In this document: piece after piece, positions 1-6,245 of the stretch
Position numbering within the stretch: position 1 is the first letter of the stretch
How the letters are laid out: the number at the start of each line of letters is the position of its first letter
NCBI GenBank assembly: GCA_031284225.1
Contig: JAITAH010000338.1
Span: forward strand, 1-6,245
Reading direction: 5' to 3'
Origin: Dysgonamonadaceae bacterium
Lineage (GTDB): Bacteria > Bacteroidota > Bacteroidia > Bacteroidales > Azobacteroidaceae
Length of the DNA: 6,245 bases
Program-made: the position numbers and the translations under genes
Notes under the pieces: model-generated
What the model was told of the DNA's origin: nothing
What the model saw: only the letters and a program-made list of their open reading frames with translations
The model's database searches: none

Positions 1-69
1 GCCGTGGTATCGCGCGATGAATTTGACGAAATGGTGATGAACATCGGCGCCATTCAGGAAAAACGATAA
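1..69 (+). CDS. 3' tail of an unidentified reading frame
   Basis: Frame 1 is open from the window edge to a TAA at 67-69 and gives 22 residues ending in MNIGAIQEKR. The segment is rich in acidic residues and methionine (it includes DEFDEM) and has no recognisable motif, so I cannot assign a family or function. The other two + frames are closed by stops within about 40 bases, which mildly favours this frame being the genuine end of an upstream gene. The alternative is degraded DNA belonging with the GH30 remnant that follows at 109-260, because short stretches resemble the catalytic region of the intact GH30 gene. Too little is present to decide. Confidence 0.4.
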   Translation, partial: AVVSRDEFDEMVMNIGAIQEKR

Positions 70-108
70 CCCTTTTCACTTTACTTCCATTATTTTTTTA
101 AGCCCCAA

Positions 109-260
109 TCGGACGGGTATGAGGAAAACGGGTTGCTTTACGAGGATTCATAAACACCGACGGCAATTATGCGCTGGTCATACTGAACGCCACAGTATCG
201 GAAAAAAGTTTTACGGTAAACGACGGCGCTCACACATTATCTTATAAACTGCCTGCTTAA
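109..260 (+). pseudogene. Decayed C-terminal fragment of a GH30 glycosidase
   Basis: Two frames joined by one missing base rebuild the end of a GH30 protein. From 109 the frame reads SDGYEENGLLYE (to about 144). After one lost base near 145-146 (GAG G-A TTC, expected GAG GCA TTC) the next frame reads FINTDGNYALVILN and continues to a TAA at 258-260. Rebuilt this way, the fragment aligns without gaps to residues 451-500 of the intact GH30 protein encoded at 2038-3585, with about 21 of 50 residues identical, including NTDG, the K-S-x-T pair and the final PA. This is the last part of the C-terminal beta-sandwich domain. The fragment stops where the intact protein has Gln501, about 15 residues early. 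The first 450 or so residues, including both catalytic glutamates, are absent, so it cannot encode an enzyme. At this divergence it is an old paralogue and not a recent copy. Confidence 0.8.
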
Positions 261-474
261 CAATAGAATGGAATGTCTAATCGCTATCATCTGTTCGACT
301 TTCTATTCCTACTACTTCTTTCGTATTTGTTAAAATGATTAGGTGATTTATATGCAATGAATTGATGCTGTTAATAAACTACTTTTTTATTCTATTGGAA
401 TTTTCACGCATTATTCTTCCTTACCTTTGTTTCGTTAACCTAAAAATTATTAATCCTTTAAGTTTCAAAAAGCC
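261..474. other. AT-rich non-coding leader region upstream of the operon
   Basis: This 214-base stretch lies between the GH30 remnant and the first intact lipoprotein gene. All frames are broken by frequent stops and I find no protein similarity to the neighbouring genes. It is clearly richer in A and T than the flanking genes. I see no convincing terminator hairpin, no tRNA and no long inverted or direct repeat. Its likely role is to carry the promoter and a short untranslated leader for the downstream genes. Confidence 0.6.
394..429 (+). promoter_or_regulatory. Candidate Bacteroidota-type promoter
   Basis: TACCTTTG at 422-429 matches the Bacteroides -7 consensus TAnnTTTG at every fixed position. 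The best upstream candidate for the -33 element is ATTG at 394-397, which leaves a spacer of 24 bases, slightly long for this class. Transcription would then start near 435-437, giving a leader of about 40 bases before the ATG at 475. It is the only full match to the -7 element that I found between 70 and 474. The match is visible in the sequence; its activity is inferred. Confidence 0.4.
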
Positions 475-2025
475 ATGAAAGTAATCCAATTATGCTTAAG
501 TGCACTAATCGTATGGTGCATAGTTGCTTGCGAAAAAGCAGGCGATGTAATTATTGAAGAGGTGGAAGAGCAAGTTACACCAGGCCTCGAAATTGTGTCG
601 GCAACTGTTAGTCCGGCAATATTTACCTATGGCGACGAAGTAACGCTTGCCGCCCATGTTACCGATGCCAAAGAAGAACTGTCAGCGCTAGAAATAGCAG
701 TTAAAGTAAACGGGCGCACCCTCGTTACCCGAAGAGTAATTTTAACCGGGAATTCCGCCGAAGTGAACGAGCAAATTAAAGTGCCATTTACGGATAATGC
801 TCCCGGCGAAACAGTGAAATTTGCGCTGAAAGTAATTAATGCCAAAGGCGGTGCTACAACCGGCGCAGCCACGGCCACGGTAAATCGTCCCAACGACGAC
901 ACCGTGTATCTTGTATTGAGTGACGGCACCGTTTATCCGCTCGCTAAGAGTGTCGCCAATCCGTACAAATACGAAAACGATGACCTGATACTGGGCGAAT
1001 CATTTATTTACAGGATTGCCCAAAGAATAATTCCCGGCACTAATCAAATAGATTATACGGGCTTTGTAATAGGTAGTCAAAACGGCAGGACACAGATAAT
1101 AGACGAAAGCGGCAGCGGAATTTCCACTACCCTTGCACTTCTTCCGGGAACGGATTATATCGCATCCTTTGCATTTGACATTTATGCATTTAAAATTTTG
1201 TCTACAGGCGGCGGCACATTTCAAACTCCGAATTTTGTGCTCGATGATCGGTTTGTCGCCCAAACTATTTCCAGTGAAAATTTCCGAAGGGCAAGAGGAA
1301 CTACCCTGACAAACGGGGAAACATACTGGATTTACGGAGAAATGGCTTCGCCGGAAGTAATTTGGAATGTGGACTTTTTTGACCGCATCAATAACAACCA
1401 AGTGCAATTCTTGGGCGAAACGAGCAACAGCTATACCGTTTATTACAACCCCGTACGGAAAAATGTATTAGTGGCGCCGGAAAACCCCACAAATGGCAGT
1501 AGGCTGGCGGCGGCTCCTGCTTATTTGGTGGCAGCCGGTAACGGCATGGGCATCCCGACCAAACTTACTTCAGCGCAGATAGGTGCATCATATAGCGGCA
1601 AAGGACGTACGACTACCGACTGGGGGTTCGATAATGTTTTACAATATGTCGTATGTCGGAGATTGGAAAACAATATTTACCAGCTAACGGTGTATATGCC
1701 TGGCGACCACGACCATTACCTCGGATTAGGGATATATGACAATGGGAGCTGGAATAATCAACAAAATGCAAGAGAATATACGATTCTAAGTCCTGACGGA
1801 ATGTTGCGGCGGCATAATGAAGATGCAGCAGATATAAGTTTCTATATTTATGGACCGGACGATGGTTTCCCCGTAACACAGGGCGACTATTTCAGGCTTT
1901 CTATGGATATTGTGAATAAAACCATGGAAGTCAAAAAATATGACATTAACACTTATTCGGTCGTTGAGTCGTCGAATCCGGTAACACGATTGCCGCTGGA
2001 AGCAGGTGTAGTAGAACCTCATTAA
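475..2025 (+). CDS. Putative surface glycan-binding lipoprotein (SGBP A)
   Basis: This 516-residue protein begins with a lipoprotein signal peptide: a hydrophobic stretch at residues 3-18 and an IVAC lipobox with Cys19 as the lipidated residue. Acidic residues after the cysteine (EKAGDVIIEE) fit export to the outer surface. Residues about 35-140 look like an Ig-like beta-sandwich, and from Tyr145 (YLVLSDGTVYPL) a second beta-rich module begins. The C-terminal 170 or so residues form another beta-rich, aromatic-rich module. There are no glycosidase catalytic motifs. Its N-terminal third matches the protein at 3597-5000 in the same positions (VPF at 103-105 in both; YLV at 145 and 146). The position beside GH30 and SusC genes supports a role like SusE/SusF or other SGBPs, holding beta-glucan at the cell surface. 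It may belong to one of the Bacteroidales DUF families common in such loci, but I cannot name which. The start is set by the signal peptide. It is the first intact gene of the presumed operon, 12 bases before the GH30 gene. Confidence 0.8.
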   Translation: MKVIQLCLSALIVWCIVACEKAGDVIIEEVEEQVTPGLEIVSATVSPAIFTYGDEVTLAAHVTDAKEELSALEIAVKVNGRTLVTRRVILTGNSAEVNEQIKVPFTDNAPGETVKFALKVINAKGGATTGAATATVNRPNDDTVYLVLSDGTVYPLAKSVANPYKYENDDLILGESFIYRIAQRIIPGTNQIDYTGFVIGSQNGRTQIIDESGSGISTTLALLPGTDYIASFAFDIYAFKILSTGGGTFQTPNFVLDDRFVAQTISSENFRRARGTTLTNGETYWIYGEMASPEVIWNVDFFDRINNNQVQFLGETSNSYTVYYNPVRKNVLVAPENPTNGSRLAAAPAYLVAAGNGMGIPTKLTSAQIGASYSGKGRTTTDWGFDNVLQYVVCRRLENNIYQLTVYMPGDHDHYLGLGIYDNGSWNNQQNAREYTILSPDGMLRRHNEDAADISFYIYGPDDGFPVTQGDYFRLSMDIVNKTMEVKKYDINTYSVVESSNPVTRLPLEAGVVEPH

Positions 2026-2037
2026 GTCATACAACCG

Positions 2038-3585
2038 ATGAAAAACCATCCATTTTTAAAATATATTTTGCTGGTTTTCGTTACACTACTTGTTGTTGTA
2101 ATCCTTGTGTTTGCCTGCCAGCAAAACAATAATGTGCTTGTAATACCGGAAACGCCGGAAGAACAACTGCTACCGGAAGAACATCTTCCCGACAGTGTTA
2201 CCATCTATGTTACCACGGCCAATCGCTCATACGATTTTGCAAAGACAAAGGTGACATTCGACAGTGCGAATGCCATCCGTTCGCAGGCAACTATTGTATT
2301 GGCAGCAGACAGGCGTTACCAAACAATGGATGGCTTCGGTGCGGCAATAACCGGATCAACTTGCTTCAACTTATTAAAAATGGCTAAAAATGACAGGACA
2401 AAATTCTTAACGGAAACTTTTTCATCGACGCAAGGCATGGGATACAGTTATATTCGTATTTCCATCGGCGCTTCCGATTTCTCGCTCAGTGAATACACTT
2501 GTTGCGACGAGCCGGGAATAGAAAACTTTACCCTGACTGCAGAAGAAAATAACTATGTAATTCCCGTTTTAAAGGAAATTTTGACTATCAATCCTGACCT
2601 TAAAATTATGGGGTCGCCGTGGACATGTCCGCGCTGGATGAAAGTGAATAATTTGACGAATAAACAACCTCACTACGCGTGGACAAGCGGACAGCTTAAT
2701 CCCGACTACTATCAGGATTACGGAACGTACTTTGTGAAGTGGTTACAGGCGTTTGCCGACAACGGCATTACGATATATGCCATTACACCGCAAAATGAAC
2801 CGCTGAATCATGGTAATTCCGTTTCGCTCTACATGGGTTGGGACGAACAACGCGATTTTGTAAACAATGCCTTAGTTCCGAAATTGAAAGCAAGCGGACT
2901 GCATACAAAAATTTATCTGTTCGACCACAACTATAATTATGACGGTATGTCGTCGCAATACGGATATCCCGCGAAAATTTATGCTGCCGGCGTAAACGAT
3001 GATTTTATAGTGGGGGCGGCTTATCATGATTATGGCGGTAACCGTTTGGAATTGCAGAATATTCACGCCCAGTATCCCGATAAGGAATTGGTGTTTACCG
3101 AAACATCTATCGGAACATGGAACAACGGGCATAATTTAGCCGTCCGTTTGATGGAAGATATGCGGGAAGTTGCACTGGGAACAGTCAATAATTGGTGTAA
3201 AGCCGTAATTGTATGGAACCTGATGCTTGATAGCGATTTGGGGCCTAATCGCCCCGGTGGTTGCCAAACCTGCTATGGCGCGGTGGATATTAGCCGGTCG
3301 GACTACAAAACTATTACCCGCAACTCACATTATTACATTATTGGGCACCTGTCGTCAGTGGTAAAACCTGGCGCCACCCGTATAGGGGCAGACGGCGAAT
3401 ACGCGGGCAGCGCAATTTATTCTGCATTTGAAAATACAGACGGTACATGTGCCGTAGTCTTACTCAACAATACCGCCGCCGGAAAGTCCATTACGTTCGA
3501 CGACGGAATAAATCATTTTACACACGAAGCGCCGGCGCAATCGGTTGTTTCGTATCAATGGAAAAAACAAAGTAATAACAAATAA
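2038..3585 (+). CDS. GH30 glycosidase lipoprotein, probable endo-beta-1,6-glucanase (subfamily 3-like)
   Basis: This 515-residue retaining glycoside hydrolase has a lipoprotein signal (hydrophobic residues 7-25, VFAC lipobox, Cys27). The (beta/alpha)8 domain runs from about residue 95 to 435, starting at MDGFGAAITG (97-106). Conserved GH30 landmarks are SDFS at 146-149, SPWTCPRWMK at 193-202, the acid/base Glu254 in TPQNEP, and the nucleophile Glu355 in VFTETS. The segment VWNLMLDSD (392-400) followed by GPNRPGGCQTC (402-412) resembles Bacteroidales GH30 subfamily 3 enzymes, which cut beta-1,6-glucan such as pustulan or fungal wall glucan. A C-terminal beta-sandwich covers about 440-505. Length and motifs are complete, so it should be active. 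The mature N-terminus (QQNNN) lacks the acidic signature near the cysteine seen in the neighbouring lipoproteins, so surface display is less clear than membrane anchoring. Genes for binding proteins lie 12 bases before and 11 bases after. The family is certain; the exact substrate is inferred. Confidence 0.92.
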   Translation: MKNHPFLKYILLVFVTLLVVVILVFACQQNNNVLVIPETPEEQLLPEEHLPDSVTIYVTTANRSYDFAKTKVTFDSANAIRSQATIVLAADRRYQTMDGFGAAITGSTCFNLLKMAKNDRTKFLTETFSSTQGMGYSYIRISIGASDFSLSEYTCCDEPGIENFTLTAEENNYVIPVLKEILTINPDLKIMGSPWTCPRWMKVNNLTNKQPHYAWTSGQLNPDYYQDYGTYFVKWLQAFADNGITIYAITPQNEPLNHGNSVSLYMGWDEQRDFVNNALVPKLKASGLHTKIYLFDHNYNYDGMSSQYGYPAKIYAAGVNDDFIVGAAYHDYGGNRLELQNIHAQYPDKELVFTETSIGTWNNGHNLAVRLMEDMREVALGTVNNWCKAVIVWNLMLDSDLGPNRPGGCQTCYGAVDISRSDYKTITRNSHYYIIGHLSSVVKPGATRIGADGEYAGSAIYSAFENTDGTCAVVLLNNTAAGKSITFDDGINHFTHEAPAQSVVSYQWKKQSNNK

Positions 3586-3596
3586 AAAAAAGAAAT

Positions 3597-5000
3597 ATGA
3601 AAAAGTATCTTTATTTAACATTCGTGGTATTGACTATATTAAATGCCTGCACAAAAGCAGACGACATTATTGTTCAAGTAACGAAACCCGCACCAACTCC
3701 CGACCCGCGTGATAATCCCGCGATAGATCTCAAAGGTGCATTGACCAGTGCTAATTTTGGCGACAGCTTGCTGTTCAGAATAGATGTGCAAAACGAACTG
3801 CCGCTTTCTTCGCTTACAGCAGGACTCTACTATGACAACACAAAAGTGTCTGAAGTGGAAATTCTCATTGGAAGCAATGGCGTATACACAGGAAAAATTT
3901 ATGTTCCTTTTGTAGCTAATACGCCTGCCGACCAGATGGCTTCGTTAAAATTTACGTTAACAAGCGTCGGAGGCACACCGTTAGAAGAATCGCACAACGT
4001 GCGGATTACAATGTGCGACTACCCATACCTGTATTTGGTAACCCCGGCCGGTGAATATAAAATGACGAAAACAGGCGTTGCCGGCGAATATAGTTATACG
4101 GGCGCCTTTTCAAACAATGGAGGAGAGGCTTACATCAAGGCGATTAAGTATGATGAAAAAACAGGGCATGAAGTGATTTTCGGATGGGATGATAATGAAA
4201 CGTTAAAGCAGGGCGCTACAGGAAACATCCGGTTTTTCTCACAAAATGTAACAACAGCGCTTAAAGTCACATTTAATGCTTTGACACAAGAAGTGTCGCC
4301 GGTTGGAGAAGACCTGATATTCATCAACGGCACAAAAATGCTGTTGGAGCAAGATCCCGAAGACGACCCCAATACCACCATCTTTTCGTTGGATATGACA
4401 CTGTCTCAAAACGACGCTTTCGTATTGACCGGAATAAAAGACTTATCGAGTTGGTGGATTGACCCTGATTTTTTCACACCCACGGGGACAGCCGGCAGTT
4501 ATCAATGGGCGCCGCCCATTACCGGCAAATATTATGTAATGGTTGATTTAAACCTTAGATATATCGCTGTTAATATTTTAGATCAGTACGGCGAATGGGC
4601 TACATTTAATAAAACCACGCGCACCGGTGTATTATGGCTGGGAGGCGCTGGCAAACCCAACCGCAATTATACAGACGATTTGCTATGCTTAGTTCCGATG
4701 GGCAACGGGACTCATCAAATAACACTTAAAGCCGGCACGGCAGCTAACGGTGGAAATGTAAACACAACCACTTCTACTAATCTTTACCTCTACACCAATT
4801 CTGATGGAGAAACTTCTGATAGACTGGGTAGTACAGATTTAATAAATGGCTCCGGAATTAGCGCAATAGGTACTGGTGGCAACAATGGAAGGATGCGTTT
4901 CAGTACGGCTTTAACTGCCAATGCCACCTATATTTTTACTGTCACAATACCGGAAGATACAAGCGCTCCTATGGTAGTATCTATCGCCCTGAAACAGTAA
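3597..5000 (+). CDS. Putative surface glycan-binding lipoprotein (SGBP B)
   Basis: This 467-residue protein has a lipoprotein signal peptide ending in LNAC, with Cys18 as the lipidated residue. It is followed by TKADD, which fits the K-(D/E)2-type surface export signal known from Bacteroidota. A proline-rich linker (about 28-42) leads to an Ig-like beta-sandwich (about 45-140), then a module starting at YLYLVTPAGEY (144-154). A middle module carries Trp286-Trp287 and a TGTAGSYQWAPP...GKYYVMVDL segment typical of SusE/SusF-like beta-sandwich repeats. The last 120 residues are rich in Gly, Asn and Thr. Exposed aromatics could stack on sugar rings, but no binding site is proven. The N-terminal third is paralogous to the protein at 475-2025; the C-terminal parts differ more. 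No catalytic motif is seen. The start follows an A-rich stretch 11 bases after the GH30 stop, so it is probably translated from the same transcript. I infer beta-glucan capture at the surface from context. Confidence 0.8.
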   Translation: MKKYLYLTFVVLTILNACTKADDIIVQVTKPAPTPDPRDNPAIDLKGALTSANFGDSLLFRIDVQNELPLSSLTAGLYYDNTKVSEVEILIGSNGVYTGKIYVPFVANTPADQMASLKFTLTSVGGTPLEESHNVRITMCDYPYLYLVTPAGEYKMTKTGVAGEYSYTGAFSNNGGEAYIKAIKYDEKTGHEVIFGWDDNETLKQGATGNIRFFSQNVTTALKVTFNALTQEVSPVGEDLIFINGTKMLLEQDPEDDPNTTIFSLDMTLSQNDAFVLTGIKDLSSWWIDPDFFTPTGTAGSYQWAPPITGKYYVMVDLNLRYIAVNILDQYGEWATFNKTTRTGVLWLGGAGKPNRNYTDDLLCLVPMGNGTHQITLKAGTAANGGNVNTTTSTNLYLYTNSDGETSDRLGSTDLINGSGISAIGTGGNNGRMRFSTALTANATYIFTVTIPEDTSAPMVVSIALKQ

Positions 5001-5046
5001 TTAACTTCATATTGGTATTTATCTTAACATCATATAAAACATAAAT

Positions 5047-6245
5047 ATGAACATAAAAAATAAACAACTATTCCCGTGTTTTTTATTCAAGATTTTTTTT
5101 GCCGCCGTTTTCCTGTGTCCAGCTATTGCTCTTGCGCAGCATAACAAAACTGTTACAGGCAGGGTAACTGATATGGCTACAGGCGACCCGCTTGAGGGCG
5201 TATCGGTAGTACAAAAAGGAATGACGACAGCCGTGATTACCGACGTCGGCGGGCACTATGCTATTACCGTGCCGGATAACACCGTACTTGTGTTTTCCTA
5301 TATCGGTTACGTTACCGAGGAAGTACGCGTTGTGACGGCTGTACACCACGTAAAACTGTCTGAAAAAATTAACACATTGAACGAAGTAGTAGTGATTGGC
5401 TACGGTACTCAACGGAAAGCAGACCTCACTACAGCAGTGGCCAGCATTTCGTCCAACGAATGGGCAAACCGCCCTATTACGTCGGCGCAGCAGGCATTGC
5501 AGGGAAAAGCGGCGGGCGTGCAAGTTGTGCAACCGTCAGGGAAGCCGGGCGTGGGGTTGCGGGTACGGGTGCGCGGAACATCATCGTTGAGCGCAAGCAA
5601 TGACCCGCTGTATATCGTGGACGGTATTCCTACAGAAGACATCAGCACGGTTTCGCCGAATGATATTGAAAATATTCACATCCTAAAAGACGCTTCGGCA
5701 GCGGCCATATACGGCAGCCGTGGTGCGAATGGGGTTGTGCTGCTGACCACCAAAAAGGGGGAAATTGGGAAAACACAAATAAATTTGGCCATGTATGCCG
5801 GTTTTTCCAACCTGTCGAAAAAAATCAACACGCTGAATACTGCACAGTATTATGACCTGATGGATGACATAGGTGTCCCGATTGATCGCAGCAATATGCA
5901 CTACACCGATTGGGCAAAGGAGATGTACGGAACGGGATTTCAACAAAATTACCAGGTTTCTTTGTCGGGTGGAACAGAAAAGACGGACTACTATCTTTCG
6001 GGCGGCTACCTGAAAGAAGACGGAATTATTTCGCCGTCGGAATACGATCGTTATTCGTTTCGGGGGAATATTTCCTCCGTGCTGAACAAATGGCTGAAAG
6101 TATCGTCGAACCTGACTTTTGCCCACACCAACAACATAGGCATGTCCGACAACGACAATTCGGAATACACCGGCGTCATTACATCTATCCTCAACACGCC
6201 TCCGTTTCTGAAAATATGGGACGAAGACAATCCCGAACAATATGC
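5047..6245 (+). CDS. SusC/RagA-family TonB-dependent outer-membrane receptor, 5' part
   Basis: The frame stays open from ATG 5047 to the window edge, giving 399 codons; a full SusC protein is usually about 1,000 residues, so most of the barrel is missing. Residues 1-31 are a signal peptide ending AIALAQ. Residues about 35-108 form the carboxypeptidase-regulatory-like domain (VTGRVTD, then SYIGY). There is no extra STN domain, so it looks like a transporter and not a sigma/anti-sigma transducer. LNEVVVIGYGTQ (111-122) is the usual link into the plug, and the plug runs to about 238, with YIVDGIP (189-195) and YGSRGANGVVLLTTKKG (222-238) as SusC signatures. The first barrel strands follow. It should import oligosaccharides released by the GH30 enzyme, working with a SusD partner expected downstream of the window. 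The 46-base gap after the preceding gene contains no clear terminator or -7 element, so co-transcription is likely. Confidence 0.96.
   Translation, partial: MNIKNKQLFPCFLFKIFFAAVFLCPAIALAQHNKTVTGRVTDMATGDPLEGVSVVQKGMTTAVITDVGGHYAITVPDNTVLVFSYIGYVTEEVRVVTAVHHVKLSEKINTLNEVVVIGYGTQRKADLTTAVASISSNEWANRPITSAQQALQGKAAGVQVVQPSGKPGVGLRVRVRGTSSLSASNDPLYIVDGIPTEDISTVSPNDIENIHILKDASAAAIYGSRGANGVVLLTTKKGEIGKTQINLAMYAGFSNLSKKINTLNTAQYYDLMDDIGVPIDRSNMHYTDWAKEMYGTGFQQNYQVSLSGGTEKTDYYLSGGYLKEDGIISPSEYDRYSFRGNISSVLNKWLKVSSNLTFAHTNNIGMSDNDNSEYTGVITSILNTPPFLKIWDEDNPEQY

Noticed and set aside
58..99. Possible terminator after the first reading frame (GAAAA...TTTTC followed by T7)
   Set aside because: The stem would be only five A-T rich pairs with a ten-base loop, and the T run starts about 15 bases after it, so it does not form a convincing intrinsic terminator.
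109..260. Programmed frameshift in a short functional gene
   Set aside because: There is no start codon with a leader and no slippery heptamer, and the fragment covers only the end of a GH30 domain. Simple decay explains it better.
1000..1407. 135-codon open frame on the - strand
   Set aside because: It overlaps the intact lipoprotein gene completely and has no recognisable signal or motif.
3584..3591. A8 run between the GH30 stop and the next start as a phase-variable switch
   Set aside because: A-rich sequence just before start codons is normal in Bacteroidota, and length changes here would not shift a reading frame.
5001..5046. Separate promoter or terminator between SGBP B and susC
   Set aside because: No TAnnTTTG element and no GC-rich hairpin are present in these 46 bases.
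5083..5532. 149-codon open frame on the - strand
   Set aside because: It lies wholly inside the SusC reading frame, whose protein shows clear family motifs over the same bases. The antisense product has no recognisable domain.
5683..6240. 185-codon open frame on the - strand
   Set aside because: It is antisense to the plug and early barrel of the SusC gene. The + strand frame carries the conserved SusC motifs, so this is a by-product of base composition.

Overview
The window looks like part of a polysaccharide utilisation locus (PUL) from a member of the Bacteroidota, most likely Bacteroidales. The evidence is a SusC/RagA-type TonB-dependent receptor, three lipoproteins with Bacteroidota-style lipoboxes, A-rich regions before start codons instead of strong Shine-Dalgarno sites, and one good TAnnTTTG -7 promoter element. 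Genus cannot be read from this sequence. All supported genes lie on the + strand.

Layout. 1-69 is the 3' tail of an unidentified reading frame. 70-474 has no intact gene: 109-260 holds a degraded C-terminal fragment of a GH30 glycosidase (one single-base frameshift, catalytic part missing), and 261-474 is AT-rich non-coding DNA with a candidate promoter near 394-429. 475-2025 encodes a putative surface glycan-binding lipoprotein (SGBP A). 2038-3585 encodes a full-length GH30 lipoprotein, probably an endo-beta-1,6-glucanase-type enzyme of subfamily 3. 3597-5000 encodes a second glycan-binding lipoprotein (SGBP B), distantly paralogous to SGBP A. 5047 to the window end is the first 399 codons of a SusC-type receptor that runs off the edge.

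The three lipoprotein genes are separated by 12 and 11 bases, and the receptor follows after 46 bases, so the set reads as one operon. The inferred pathway is the standard Sus model: SGBPs capture a beta-glucan at the cell surface, the GH30 enzyme cuts it, and the SusC channel, with a SusD lid expected just downstream, imports the oligosaccharides with TonB energy. The substrate is inferred from the enzyme family and is not proven here.

The most informative unusual point is the GH30 remnant. With the intact genes it gives the order GH30(remnant)-SGBP A-GH30-SGBP B, which suggests an old duplication of an enzyme-plus-binding-protein module followed by decay of one enzyme copy. The binding proteins and enzyme also lie before susC rather than after it. 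I see no CRISPR array, tRNA, rRNA, insertion sequence or clearly new type of system.
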